Below are positions 1 to 8,516 of a stretch of 32,220 nucleotides of DNA, one piece after another. The notes beneath the pieces are model-generated. The model saw nothing but the letters and a program-made list of their open reading frames with translations, searched no databases and was not told the origin of the DNA. Both the position numbers and the translations under genes were made by a program. Source of the DNA: Clostridiisalibacter paucivorans DSM 22131 (GTDB lineage Bacteria; Bacillota; Clostridia; Tissierellales; Clostridiisalibacteraceae); assembly GCF_000620125.1 (NCBI RefSeq), contig NZ_JHVL01000040.1:1-32220 (forward strand), read 5' to 3'. Within the stretch, counting starts at the first letter, position 1. Each line of letters opens with the position of its first letter.

Positions 1-96
1 AAAGAATTATCCTTCGCTAATTATTCTATAAGTATATTTTAGCCTTAGGATATCTCTTTGTAAAAGTGTAATAAGAAATAAAATAAATTAATATGC

Positions 97-123
97 TTAG
101 AACACTTTTAAGAGTGGTTCTAA
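97..123 (+). promoter_or_regulatory. hairpin in the leader upstream of pduC
   Basis: Arms TTAGAACACT and AGTGGTTCTAA can pair with one bulged G around a short loop. There is no T-run after it, so it does not look like an intrinsic terminator. It lies 26 bases before the pduC start and could be an mRNA processing or stabilising hairpin if pduC is co-transcribed with genes upstream of the window. I saw no convincing promoter in bases 1-149. Confidence 0.35.
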
Positions 124-149
124 ACATATTATACGAGGAGGGAAATATC

Positions 150-1817
150 ATGAAGAGGTCAAAACGATTTGAAATATTGGAACAAAGAGAAGTAAATAAA
201 GACGGATTTGTAAAAGAATGGCCTGAAGTTGGATTGATAGCCATGAATGGTCCTAATGATCCAAAGCCAAGTATAAAAATAGAGAATGGAAAAGTAGTAG
301 AATTAGACGGAAAAACTAGAAACGACTTTGATATGATAGATATATTTGTTGCTGATTATGCTATAAATTTAGATAAAGCAGTTGAAGTTATGGGAAAAGA
401 TTCAACTGAATTGGCAAAGATGATTGTGAATGTTGATGTGCCTAGGGAAGAAATAATTAAATTAACTACAGCTATGACACCAGCTAAGATTGTAGATGTG
501 GTTGAGCAAATGAATGTAGTTGAAATGATGATGGCATTACAAAAGATGAGGGCAAGAAAAACACCTTCAAACCAATGCCATGTAACCAATGTAAAGGATA
601 ACCCTGTACAGATTGCAGCCGATGCAGCAGAGGCAGCATTGAGGGGATTCGATGAGATGGAAACTACAGTTGCTGTGGCCAGATATGCACCATTAAATGC
701 ATTGGCGTTATTGACAGGAGCACAGGTTGGAAGGGCAGGTATATTGACCCAATGTGCTGTTGAGGAAGCTACAGAGTTAGAACTTGGTATGAGAGGATTA
801 ACTTGTTATGCAGAGACTGTTTCTGTATATGGAACTGAAAGTGTTTTTGTGGATGGAGATGATACGCCTTGGTCTAAGGGATTCTTGGCATCTGCATATG
901 CATCTAGAGGACTTAAGATGAGATTTACATCAGGTACTGGTTCAGAAGTATTGATGGGTTATGCAGAAGGTAAATCTATGCTTTACCTTGAGGCAAGATG
1001 TATATATGTTACTAGAGGAGCAGGAGTACAAGGTCTACAAAATGGTTCCATTAGTTGTATAGGGGTTCCGGGCTCAGTACCATCAGGAATCAGAGCTGTA
1101 TTGGCAGAAAATCTTATAACAACAATGCTAGACATGGAAGTTGCATCAGGAAATGACCAAACTTTCTCCCATTCACCAATGAGAAGAACTGCAAGGACAC
1201 TTATGCAAATGTTACCAGGAACAGACTTTATTTTCTCAGGATATAGTGCTGTGCCTAATTATGACAATATGTTTGCTGGTTCAAATTTCGATGCTGAAGA
1301 CTTTGATGACTATAATATTATCCAAAGGGATTTAAAGGTAGATGGAGGATTGAAGCCTGTATCTGAAAAAGAAATTGTAAGTATAAGAAATAAAGCTGCT
1401 AAGGCAATTCAAGCTGTATTTAAAGGATTGGGATTGCCACAAATAACAGATGAAGAAGTAGAAGCTGCTACTTATGCCCATGGAAGTAAAGACATGCCAG
1501 AAAGGGATATGGTACAGGATATAAAGGCTGCTGAAGAGATGATGAAAAGAGGAATAACAGGTATAGATGTAGTGAAGGCACTTCATGAAAATGGATTTGA
1601 AGATATATCACAAAGGGTTCTTAATATGTTAAAACAAAGGGTTTCTGGAGATTATCTTCATACATCATCAATAATAGACAGCGATTTTAATGTAATAAGT
1701 GCAGTTAACGATCGCAATGATTATATGGGACCAGGAACGGGATATAGACTCAGTGAAGAGAGATGGAATGAAATAAAAGACATCCCTAATGCCAAGAGTC
1801 CAGAGGATTTTGAATAG
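150..1817 (+). CDS. pduC: B12-dependent propanediol/glycerol dehydratase, large subunit
   Basis: This is the large (alpha) subunit of adenosylcobalamin-dependent diol dehydratase, which turns 1,2-propanediol into propionaldehyde or glycerol into 3-hydroxypropionaldehyde. The 555-residue length matches the family. Conserved blocks are easy to see: the N-terminal SKRFE, MTPAKIV, VEMMMALQKMRAR, HVTNVKDNPVQIAADAAE, YAEGKSMLYLEARCIY, SGYSAVPNYDNMFAGSN and SGDYLHTS. The Q-x-H of the substrate pocket (TPSNQCHVTN, about residues 142-144) is present. The start at 150 was chosen because GAGGAGGG lies 8 bases upstream and the protein then begins like known PduC; an in-frame ATG at 93 has no such support. 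It heads the run pduCDEGH. Whether glycerol or propanediol is preferred cannot be read from the sequence, but the PduP/PduL/shell context favours diol catabolism in a microcompartment. Confidence 0.97.
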   Translation: MKRSKRFEILEQREVNKDGFVKEWPEVGLIAMNGPNDPKPSIKIENGKVVELDGKTRNDFDMIDIFVADYAINLDKAVEVMGKDSTELAKMIVNVDVPREEIIKLTTAMTPAKIVDVVEQMNVVEMMMALQKMRARKTPSNQCHVTNVKDNPVQIAADAAEAALRGFDEMETTVAVARYAPLNALALLTGAQVGRAGILTQCAVEEATELELGMRGLTCYAETVSVYGTESVFVDGDDTPWSKGFLASAYASRGLKMRFTSGTGSEVLMGYAEGKSMLYLEARCIYVTRGAGVQGLQNGSISCIGVPGSVPSGIRAVLAENLITTMLDMEVASGNDQTFSHSPMRRTARTLMQMLPGTDFIFSGYSAVPNYDNMFAGSNFDAEDFDDYNIIQRDLKVDGGLKPVSEKEIVSIRNKAAKAIQAVFKGLGLPQITDEEVEAATYAHGSKDMPERDMVQDIKAAEEMMKRGITGIDVVKALHENGFEDISQRVLNMLKQRVSGDYLHTSSIIDSDFNVISAVNDRNDYMGPGTGYRLSEERWNEIKDIPNAKSPEDFE

Positions 1818-1845
1818 AGATAAAAGCTCGAGAGGAGGTAAAATA

Positions 1846-2505
1846 ATGGCTGTTAATGAAAAAATTATTAAAGAGATAGTAGATGAAGTATTAAAGAGTT
1901 TAAATAGTAAAGATAATAATTCATCAAATATTAGCAATAAAAGAGAAGATAATTGTAAAGATGGATTGAAACTTGAAGTACTGGGAGATGCCAAAAAAGG
2001 TACTAGAAATGATGAGGTAGTTATAGGTATCGCTCCAGCATTTGGAATATATCAAAATAAAACTATAAATAAATTACCCCATGATAAAGTATTGAGAGAA
2101 TTAATTGCTGGTATAGAAGAAGAGGGATTAAAGGCACGTATTGTAAGGGTTAATAGAACTTCAGATGTGGCATTTATAGGATTAGATGCTGCAAAGTTAA
2201 GTGGCTCAGGAATAGGTATAGGATTACAGTCTAAAGGAACTATTATTATTCACCAAAAAGATTTATTTCCATTAACTAATTTGGAATTATTCCCCCAAGC
2301 CCCAGTAATTACTTTAGATGTATATAGGTCTATAGGAAAGAATGCAGCTAAATATGCCAAAGGAGAGTCTCCAAACCCAGTAGCTACAATCAATGATCAA
2401 ATGGCTAGACCAAAATTTCAGGCATTAGCGGCACTTTTGCACATAAAGGAAACAGAGCATGTGGATAAAAATGCTAAAACTCAAGAGATAAAATTTGAAA
2501 TTTAA
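1846..2505 (+). CDS. pduD: B12-dependent propanediol/glycerol dehydratase, medium subunit
   Basis: This is the medium (beta) subunit of the diol dehydratase, which forms the active complex with PduC and PduE and contributes to cobalamin binding. It has 219 residues, as expected. The core begins near EVLGDAKKGTRNDEVVIGIAPAFG and contains GIEEEGLKARIVRV, GSGIGIGLQSKGT and NLELFPQAP, all typical. The first 20 residues (MAVNEKIIKEIVDEVLKSLN) form an amphipathic helix, followed by a polar Asn/Ser-rich linker. PduD N-termini are known encapsulation signals in the Pdu family, so the same role is inferred here. The start at 1846 has AGAGGAGG about 8 bases upstream. An upstream in-frame ATG at 1789 lies inside pduC and is rejected. 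Confidence 0.96.
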   Translation: MAVNEKIIKEIVDEVLKSLNSKDNNSSNISNKREDNCKDGLKLEVLGDAKKGTRNDEVVIGIAPAFGIYQNKTINKLPHDKVLRELIAGIEEEGLKARIVRVNRTSDVAFIGLDAAKLSGSGIGIGLQSKGTIIIHQKDLFPLTNLELFPQAPVITLDVYRSIGKNAAKYAKGESPNPVATINDQMARPKFQALAALLHIKETEHVDKNAKTQEIKFEI

Positions 2506-2523
2506 TATGTGGAGGTGAAGATA

Positions 2524-3048
2524 ATGAATAATGAAAAAATGATAGAGGAAATTGTAAAAGAAGTAATGATGTCAATGGGTGGAAATATAGAAGAGAAAGT
2601 AGAATCTAAGTCTGATAGCAAGAATCTAAATAGTGATATAAATCCAAATAGAGATTATCCATTGGCTAAAAAAAGACCAGAGCTAGTTAAAACACCTACA
2701 GATAAAAAGTTAGACGATATAACATTGGGCGGAGTGTTAGAAGGAAAAATAAATGCTAATGATGTGAGGATAGCACCAGAGACTTTGGAGATTCAAGCAC
2801 AAGTTGCTGAAGGAGTAGGCAGAGATGCCTTTGCTAAAAATTTGAGAAGAGCAGCAGAGCTTATAGCAGTACCAGATGATAGGATATTAGCTATATACAA
2901 TGCCCTTAGACCTAATCGTTCTACTAAATCAGAGCTTTTAGAGATAGCTGATGAATTGAAAAATGAATACGGTGCAGTAATAAATAGTGATTTTGTAAAA
3001 GAAGCGGCAGAAGTGTATGAGAAAAGGGGCATGCTTATAAAGGAATAG
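2524..3048 (+). CDS. pduE: B12-dependent propanediol/glycerol dehydratase, small subunit
   Basis: This is the small (gamma) subunit of the diol dehydratase, 174 residues. The conserved core starts at DYPLAKKRPELVKTPTDKKL and continues with LRRAAELIAVPDDRILAIYNALRP, which matches the family. An N-terminal amphipathic segment (MNNEKMIEEIVKEVMMSMGG) followed by a charged linker looks like a second encapsulation peptide and closely resembles that on PduD. The start at 2524 follows GGAGGTGAAG; the ATG at 2509 overlaps that ribosome binding site and is unlikely. The gap to pduD is 18 bases and pduG follows after 30 bases, so the subunits are probably co-translated from one message. Confidence 0.96.
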   Translation: MNNEKMIEEIVKEVMMSMGGNIEEKVESKSDSKNLNSDINPNRDYPLAKKRPELVKTPTDKKLDDITLGGVLEGKINANDVRIAPETLEIQAQVAEGVGRDAFAKNLRRAAELIAVPDDRILAIYNALRPNRSTKSELLEIADELKNEYGAVINSDFVKEAAEVYEKRGMLIKE

Positions 3049-3078
3049 TTAGCTGATAGTATCTGGGAGGTTTTTGAT

Positions 3079-4905
3079 ATGAAATTAATAGCAGGTATAG
3101 ATATTGGAAATGCCACCACAGAAACAGCCATAGCTAAAATTTATGACAACGATGTGGAATTTATATCCAGTGGAATAGTTGAAACCACAGGTATAAAGGG
3201 AACTAGAGAAAATATTCATGGGGTATTTGCCTCCCTTAAGCAAGCATTAAAAAAGGGTAAAGTAGATATTGAAGATTTAGATTTAGTTAGAATAAATGAG
3301 GCAGCGCCAGTAATTGGTGATGTGGCAATGGAAACTATTACTGAAACTATAATTACTGAATCTACAATGATTGGACATAATCCATCCACACCTGGGGGAA
3401 TAGGTCTAGGTGTGGGATATACAATAAATATAAAAAATATAAAGAATATGACAGAGAAAAAGCCTCTGATAGTAATAGTGCCAAAAGAAGTGGATTTTTT
3501 ACAGGCTTCGTCCATTATCAATGAGGCCATAGAAAGTGGCATGGATATACAAGGAGCTATAGTACAGAGTGATGATGGTGTCCTTATAAATAATAGAATA
3601 TCTAAGGTTATTCCTATAGTAGATGAGGTAGCCTTGATAGAGAAGGTACATGAAGGAGTAAAGACAGCTATAGAGGTAGCACCAGTTGGTGGAGTAGTGG
3701 AAGTTCTTTCTAACCCCTTTGGTATAGCAACAGAGTTTGGTCTTGACTCCCAAGAGACTAAAATGATAGTGCCTATAGCTAGAGCCCTTATAGGAAATAG
3801 ATCAGCTGTAGTAATAAAGACCCCTAAAGGGGATGTAAAGGAGCGAAAAATTCCTTCAGGGAAGATAAATGTATTGGGAAAAAAGAGAAAAATGGATATA
3901 GATGTAGATGAAGGTGCATCGGCAATAATGGATGTATTAAGGGAATGTAACCCCATAGAAGATATAAAAGGAGAACCGGGTACCAATGCAGGAGGCATGT
4001 TAGAGAAAGTAAGACAGGTAATGGCTAATCTTACTAGTCATCATCCCAATAGTATAAAGATACAAGACTTATTGGCAGTAGATACCTTTGTACCACAAAA
4101 GGTAAAGGGAGGTCTTGCAGGAGAGTTTTCCATGGAAAATGCAGTAGGTATTGCAGCGATGGTAAAGTCGGATAAATTACAAATGCAGATGATAGCAGAT
4201 GAATTGGAAAAAGAGATAGGCATTGAAGTTGAAGTTGGTGGAATAGAGGCAGATATGGCCATAAGAGGTGCCCTTACTACACCAGGGAGTAATACACCAT
4301 TGGCTATATTGGATATGGGAGCAGGTTCCACAGACGCATCATTGATAAGTAGGGACATGGAAATAACATCTATGCATTTGGCTGGTGCGGGAAATATGGT
4401 AACCATGCTTATAAATACTGAATTGGGATTAGAAGATAAAGATTTAGCTGAAGATATCAAAAAATACCCCCTTGCTAAAGTAGAAAGTCTTTTTCATATA
4501 AGACATGAAGACGGATCGGTGGAGTTTTTTGAAAATCAATTGGATCCTAAAGTTTTTGCGAGAGTAGTAATACTGAAGGAAGAAAATATGATTCCTATCC
4601 CTATAAATGAGTCCTTAGAAAAGATAAAGATGGTCAGAAAGGCTTCTAAGAAAAAGGTGTTTGTGACCAATGCTATAAGGGCCCTTAAGATGGTAAGCAC
4701 AACGGGAAATATAAGAGATATTGACTATGTAGTATTGCTGGGAGGTTCAGCACTGGATTTTGAAATTCCTCAATTAGTTACTGATAGTTTAGCCCAATAT
4801 GGAATAGTATCGGGCAGGGCAAATATAAGAGGTATAGAGGGTCCCAGAAATGCAGTAGCTACAGGGTTGGTATTGTCATATGGAGAAGTGAAAGCAAATG
4901 AATAA
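3079..4905 (+). CDS. pduG: diol dehydratase reactivase, large subunit
   Basis: This is the large subunit of the ATP-dependent reactivating factor that releases damaged cobalamin from the diol dehydratase. Its 608 residues match the usual length near 610. It has the actin/Hsp70-like ATPase fold of the DdrA family: the N-terminal phosphate loop GIDIGNATTE, a second nucleotide-binding segment AILDMGAGSTDAS and the C-terminal VVLLGGSALDFEIPQL. TPGGIGLGVGYT and GVLINNRI are also typical. GGGAGG precedes the start by about 9 bases. Its last codons overlap the start of pduH by 8 bases, indicating coupled translation of the two subunits. Confidence 0.96.
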   Translation: MKLIAGIDIGNATTETAIAKIYDNDVEFISSGIVETTGIKGTRENIHGVFASLKQALKKGKVDIEDLDLVRINEAAPVIGDVAMETITETIITESTMIGHNPSTPGGIGLGVGYTINIKNIKNMTEKKPLIVIVPKEVDFLQASSIINEAIESGMDIQGAIVQSDDGVLINNRISKVIPIVDEVALIEKVHEGVKTAIEVAPVGGVVEVLSNPFGIATEFGLDSQETKMIVPIARALIGNRSAVVIKTPKGDVKERKIPSGKINVLGKKRKMDIDVDEGASAIMDVLRECNPIEDIKGEPGTNAGGMLEKVRQVMANLTSHHPNSIKIQDLLAVDTFVPQKVKGGLAGEFSMENAVGIAAMVKSDKLQMQMIADELEKEIGIEVEVGGIEADMAIRGALTTPGSNTPLAILDMGAGSTDASLISRDMEITSMHLAGAGNMVTMLINTELGLEDKDLAEDIKKYPLAKVESLFHIRHEDGSVEFFENQLDPKVFARVVILKEENMIPIPINESLEKIKMVRKASKKKVFVTNAIRALKMVSTTGNIRDIDYVVLLGGSALDFEIPQLVTDSLAQYGIVSGRANIRGIEGPRNAVATGLVLSYGEVKANE

Positions 4906-5371
4906 TAAACCTACTATAAATATATATTATTCAAATAGTATAAAAGACGATTCTTCATATACTCCATTAATATGGGGAATAGAAGAAGAGGGACTTCCCT
5001 ATCAGTGTGCTTCTAAGGATTTAAATAATGCAATAGAATTGGCATATAATGCAGCAGAGAGTTCTAGATTAAGTGTTGGAATAGGCATAGATAATACTGG
5101 GGATGTGGTATTACATTATCAAAAATTAGATAAGGACAAGCCCTTATTTAAGATTAATATAGATGAAGGATCTGATTATCTAAGAAAATTAGGAGCCAAT
5201 GGCGCTAGATTAATAAAAGGAATACCCTTTAAATCCTTTGAGGATGAAGATATTGAAGAAAAATTTGAGAATTCATTGGATACAGAAAAGGATAATGTGA
5301 AACAAGAAAATATAGATATAAAAGATATTGTAACGGAAGTGATAAAGAAACTATACGGTGAGGGGGTGTAA
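4898..5371 (+). CDS. pduH: diol dehydratase reactivase, small subunit, with extended tail
   Basis: This is the small subunit of the dehydratase reactivase, partner of PduG. The first ~112 residues form the expected core: TINIYYSN, PLIWGIEEEGLPYQ, AAESSRLSVGIGID and LRKLGANGARLIKGIPFK. The family is usually about 115-125 residues, but this one has 157. The extra part is an acidic Asp/Glu/Lys linker followed by an amphipathic C-terminal helix, IDIKDIVTEVIKKLYGEG, which looks like the encapsulation peptides on PduD, PduE and PduP but sits at the opposite end. The start overlaps the pduG stop. The targeting role of the tail is inference. Confidence 0.93.
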   Translation: MNNKPTINIYYSNSIKDDSSYTPLIWGIEEEGLPYQCASKDLNNAIELAYNAAESSRLSVGIGIDNTGDVVLHYQKLDKDKPLFKINIDEGSDYLRKLGANGARLIKGIPFKSFEDEDIEEKFENSLDTEKDNVKQENIDIKDIVTEVIKKLYGEGV

Positions 5372-5374
5372 TAT

Positions 5375-5956
5375 TTGTATAAATTTGCACTGGGTATGAT
5401 AGAAACAGTTGGCTTAGCAGCAGGAATAGAGGCTGCCGATACTGCAGTTAAATCTGCAAATATTAAGCTCTTGGGATATGAGTTGACAAGAGGTGGTGGT
5501 CTTGTAACAGTAAAGATTGCAGGAGATGTGGGAGCAGTAAAGGCCGCAGTTGAAGCGGGCAGCATTGCTGCTGAAAAAGTTAATAAAGTATGGAGCAAGC
5601 TTGTTATACCTAGACCCCATGATGAAATACAAGGATTGATTAAAAGTATGGAAACTGTTGGTTTATGTAATGATGAGACAGAAAAAAAAGAAAAGAAGTC
5701 AGAAAAAGAAGATAAAGAAATTGAAGAAGAACACAAAGAAGTTGAAACTATTAACATAAAAGAGGTTGAGACATCAGAAAATCAACAGAAAAAAGAGAAA
5801 ATAGAACAGGAACCTTTAGTAGAAGAAGATTTAAATGAAGAAAATAATAAAAAAAAAGAAGATATCTGTAATCTCTGTGGGGATCCGAAATGCCCTAGAA
5901 AAAAGGGAGAATCCAGATCTCTTTGCATACACAACAAAAATAAAAGGAGGAATTAA
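5375..5956 (+). CDS. pduK: BMC shell protein with charged linker and Cys-rich tail (PduK type)
   Basis: This 193-residue shell protein has an N-terminal BMC domain (residues ~1-90: [46 protein letters not shown]), then about 75 residues of Glu/Lys-rich, low-complexity linker. The C-terminus carries four Cys in the pattern CX2CX4CX10C within a Pro/Lys/Arg-rich segment. PduK proteins have this BMC-plus-Cys-tail design, and a metal or Fe-S site has been proposed for the tail. The start is TTG at 5375, because GAGGGGG lies just upstream and translation from it gives [13 protein letters not shown]; no better ATG precedes the BMC domain. It follows pduH by 3 bases. Confidence 0.9.
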   Translation: MYKFALGMIETVGLAAGIEAADTAVKSANIKLLGYELTRGGGLVTVKIAGDVGAVKAAVEAGSIAAEKVNKVWSKLVIPRPHDEIQGLIKSMETVGLCNDETEKKEKKSEKEDKEIEEEHKEVETINIKEVETSENQQKKEKIEQEPLVEEDLNEENNKKKEDICNLCGDPKCPRKKGESRSLCIHNKNKRRN

Positions 5957-5958
5957 TA

Positions 5959-6240
5959 ATGGGTGAAGCATTAGGAATGATAGAGACAAAAGGATTGGTA
6001 GGAGCAATAGAGGCAGCAGATGCAATGACAAAATCAGCAAATGTTACATTAATAGGATATGAAAAGATAGGCTCAGGATTAGTTACAGTAATGGTAAGGG
6101 GAGATGTGGGAGCAGTAAAGGCATCTACAGATGCAGGAGCTTCTGCAGCAGAAAGAGTTGGAGAATTGGTATCTGTACATGTGATTCCAAGACCACATAT
6201 GGACACAGAAAGAATTTTACCAAAGGTTGATAAAGAATAG
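5959..6240 (+). CDS. pduJ: BMC hexamer shell protein (PduA/PduJ type)
   Basis: This 93-residue single-BMC-domain protein would form the hexameric tiles of the microcompartment shell. The whole protein is the domain: [66 protein letters not shown]. PduA and PduJ are near-identical paralogues, so the letter J is assigned from gene order (after pduK, before pduL) and is not certain. AAAGGAGG lies a few bases before the ATG. It is the only plain PduA/J-type hexamer gene in the window, so either it does both jobs or another copy lies upstream of the window. Confidence 0.93.
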   Translation: MGEALGMIETKGLVGAIEAADAMTKSANVTLIGYEKIGSGLVTVMVRGDVGAVKASTDAGASAAERVGELVSVHVIPRPHMDTERILPKVDKE

Positions 6241-6275
6241 TAATGATTGGATTATAAGTATAGGGAGAGAGTTCT

Positions 6276-6917
6276 ATGACACAGATTGATAGGGCACTAA
6301 TTGAAAAAATAACAGAAGAAGTAAAGAGACAGATACAGAAATATGAAACAGGTATCCCTGTGGGTGTATCCAATAGACATATACATCTTAGTCAGCAGGA
6401 TTTATATAGGTTGTTTGGAGATGGGTATCAGCTAACTAAATATAAAGATTTAAGTCAGCCTGGACAATTTGCAGCTAAAGAGACAGTAACTATAATAGGG
6501 CCCAAGGGTAGCTTTGAAAGGGTTAGAATATTGGGCCCTGTAAGAGAAGATACCCAAATAGAAATATCTGTATCTGATGGATTCAAACTAGGAATAATTC
6601 CCATAGTTAAAGAGTCTGGAGATATTGATGGTACACCAGGAGTAATTATAGAAGGGCCTAAAGGAAAGGTTCAAAAAGACCAAGGAGTAATAGCGGCACT
6701 TAGACATATTCATATGCCTGTAGATTATGCCAGAGAACATGGCTTTAATAATGGAGATATGGTGACTGTATTGACAGAGGGAATAAGAAAGACTGCATTT
6801 TACAATGTATTGATAAGGGTTTCAGATAAATACAATCTGGAAATGCATATAGATATGGATGAAGCAAATTCTTCAGGGCTCAAGAACGGTGACAGGGTAA
6901 AGATAGTGAAAAAATAA
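6276..6917 (+). CDS. pduL: phosphate propanoyltransferase
   Basis: PduL converts propanoyl-CoA and phosphate into propanoyl-phosphate, recycling CoA inside the shell and leading to ATP via a kinase. The 213 residues match the family. Conserved features are VGVSNRHIHLSQ (His35, His37), RHIHM (His144, His146) and EMHIDMDEAN (His191), the metal-site histidine motifs of the PduL fold, plus LGPVR and GTPGV. Residues 1-22 (MTQIDRALIEKITEEVKRQI) form an amphipathic helix and look like the N-terminal encapsulation peptide known in PduL. The start has GGGAGAGAG upstream. No propionate kinase gene is in the window. Confidence 0.95.
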   Translation: MTQIDRALIEKITEEVKRQIQKYETGIPVGVSNRHIHLSQQDLYRLFGDGYQLTKYKDLSQPGQFAAKETVTIIGPKGSFERVRILGPVREDTQIEISVSDGFKLGIIPIVKESGDIDGTPGVIIEGPKGKVQKDQGVIAALRHIHMPVDYAREHGFNNGDMVTVLTEGIRKTAFYNVLIRVSDKYNLEMHIDMDEANSSGLKNGDRVKIVKK

Positions 6918-6930
6918 AGGGAGTATTTAT

Positions 6931-7761
6931 ATGAATCTTTCAAATGTAAATGAATACATTGAAAAATTTAATAAACTGATAATGAACAAAGAGAGTAAAT
7001 TTGAAGAGGGTAATCTAAAGGTAGGAATAGATTTGGGAACAGCTAATATAGTATTGGCAGTGGTAGATGAGGCAGGAAACCCCATAGCAGGAGCATCTAG
7101 AGAAGCAAAGGTAGTAAAGGATGGACTAGTAGTAGATTACGTGAAGGCCATAGATATAGTCAGGGAATTGAAGGCAGAGGTAGAAGATATTTTGGGAGAA
7201 GATATAAAAGAGGCAGCAGTAGCCATTCCCCCAGGAACCTTGAAAGGCAATACAAAGGCTATAGCCAATGTAGTGGAATCTGTAGGTATAGAAGTTATAA
7301 ATGTAGTAGACGAACCCACAGCAGCAGCATCAGTATTAAAGATTACCGATGGAGCAGTTGTAGATGTAGGGGGAGGTACTACAGGTATAAGTGTATTGAA
7401 GGATGGAAAAGTAATATATGTAGCTGATGAACCCACAGGTGGGACCCATATGACTTTGGTGTTAGCTGGTAGTTATAGGCTTTCCTTTGATGAGGCAGAA
7501 AATATAAAAAGAGAGGCTAAAAGGGAGAAGGAAGTATTTACAGTAGTAAAACCAGTGGTGGAAAAAATGGCTGATATAGTAAAGAGGCATCTATCCAATT
7601 ACCCTGTGGACAAGATATATATAGTTGGAGGGGCATGTAGCTTCAGTGAATTTGAAGATGTGTTTACAAAGTATATAGGGACAGAAAGTGTAAAACCATC
7701 GATGCCCCTTTTAGTTACTCCCCTAGGTATAGCATTAAATTGTAATAGGGATGGTGAATAG
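6931..7761 (+). CDS. eutJ: EutJ-type actin/Hsp70-fold protein
   Basis: This 276-residue protein has the actin/Hsp70 ATPase fold and matches the EutJ family of ethanolamine microcompartment loci: LKVGIDLGTANIVLAVVDEAG, AAVAIPPGT, VVDEPTAAASVLKI, AVVDVGGGTTGISV, ADEPTGGTHMTLVLAGSYRLS, KPVVEKMADIVKRH and IYIVGGACSF. EutJ is proposed to be a chaperone or reactivation-like factor, but its role is not firmly established. Here it sits in a Pdu-type operon between pduL and a flavoprotein, where enteric loci have pduM. About 30 polar residues precede the first phosphate loop. GGGAG precedes the ATG, and its 3' end overlaps the next gene by 11 bases. The assignment to the family is firm; the client is unknown. 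Confidence 0.9.
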   Translation: MNLSNVNEYIEKFNKLIMNKESKFEEGNLKVGIDLGTANIVLAVVDEAGNPIAGASREAKVVKDGLVVDYVKAIDIVRELKAEVEDILGEDIKEAAVAIPPGTLKGNTKAIANVVESVGIEVINVVDEPTAAASVLKITDGAVVDVGGGTTGISVLKDGKVIYVADEPTGGTHMTLVLAGSYRLSFDEAENIKREAKREKEVFTVVKPVVEKMADIVKRHLSNYPVDKIYIVGGACSFSEFEDVFTKYIGTESVKPSMPLLVTPLGIALNCNRDGE

Positions 7762-8503
7762 ATTGGGTTTTGATGAAATGATAGAGATTATTGTAAAAGA
7801 AGTAGTAAAAAGAATAAATAGTGAAATACAGCCTCCAAAGAAAGAAGCATTGTTGATATTTACAGGTGCAATATCAGGATGTAATGATGCTTTAAATGCA
7901 TTGAAAAAAATGGGTAAAGAGGGTTATAACTTTAAAGTAGTTTTATCTGAGAGTGCCCAGCAGATATTGGACCAAGATAAGATAAAAGAAGAGCTGGATG
8001 TGACAGATATATATGTGGATGGAACTCCAGAGAATGTAGACTATTTGAAAAGGGATATAGATAAAATAGTGATTCCTACATTGACCAGAAATTCTGCTGC
8101 AAAAATAGCAATGGGTATATCGGATACATTGGCCACATATCTAGTATCTTGGGGTATAATGTCAAATATCCCCATAGTGGCATCTATAGATGGATGTAAT
8201 CCTCAAAAGAGTAAATCATCAGCTTATAGGGATATGCTTAATAACAATATAGAGATATTGAAGGAGTATGGAATAGCATTAAAAGAGGCTAAGGATATCT
8301 ATAAATGTGAAAAAAATATTGTCCAATGTGAATATAAAAAAGAAAAAGAAGTCTTCTTAGAGAAGAAATTGATTACTAGAGAAGATGTGATAAATGCCAA
8401 AAATAATAATCAGCAAATATTAGTTTCTAAAAACACTATAATTACCCAACTTGCAACAGATATAGCTCGACAAATAGGAGTTACTATAAAAACCACAAAT
8501 TAA
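7751..8503 (+). CDS. flavoprotein-like microcompartment protein with PduM-like tail
   Basis: This 250-residue protein is not a canonical Pdu enzyme. Residues ~7-22 (FDEMIEIIVKEVVKRI) resemble an encapsulation peptide. Residues ~30-180 look like a flavoprotein domain of the CoaC/HFCD type: ALLIFTGAISGCNDALNALKKM, FKVVLSESA, DKIVIPTLTRNSAAKIAMGISDTLAT and IPIVASIDGCNP. The last ~40 residues, KLITREDVINA...ILVSKNTIITQLATDIARQIGVTI, resemble, from memory, a C-terminal segment of PduM and other shell-associated proteins. FMN binding and a cargo role are inferred. The ATG at 7751 overlaps eutJ; a TTG at 7763 is an alternative start and would still leave the helix intact. Confidence 0.75.
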   Translation: MVNRLGFDEMIEIIVKEVVKRINSEIQPPKKEALLIFTGAISGCNDALNALKKMGKEGYNFKVVLSESAQQILDQDKIKEELDVTDIYVDGTPENVDYLKRDIDKIVIPTLTRNSAAKIAMGISDTLATYLVSWGIMSNIPIVASIDGCNPQKSKSSAYRDMLNNNIEILKEYGIALKEAKDIYKCEKNIVQCEYKKEKEVFLEKKLITREDVINAKNNNQQILVSKNTIITQLATDIARQIGVTIKTTN

Positions 8504-8516
8504 AGGTGGGTTTCAT

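Noticed and set aside
93-149. N-terminal extension of PduC from an upstream ATG
   Set aside because: The residues are unlike PduC N-termini, and the ribosome binding site at 135-142 points to the ATG at 150.
1-149. Cobalamin riboswitch or pdu promoter before pduC
   Set aside because: The stretch is short, AT-rich and shows neither a B12-box nor a convincing -35/-10 pair.
3216-3998. 260-codon open frame on the minus strand inside pduG
   Set aside because: It is a shadow of the conserved pduG sequence with no ribosome binding site and low-complexity Ser/Pro/Ile composition.
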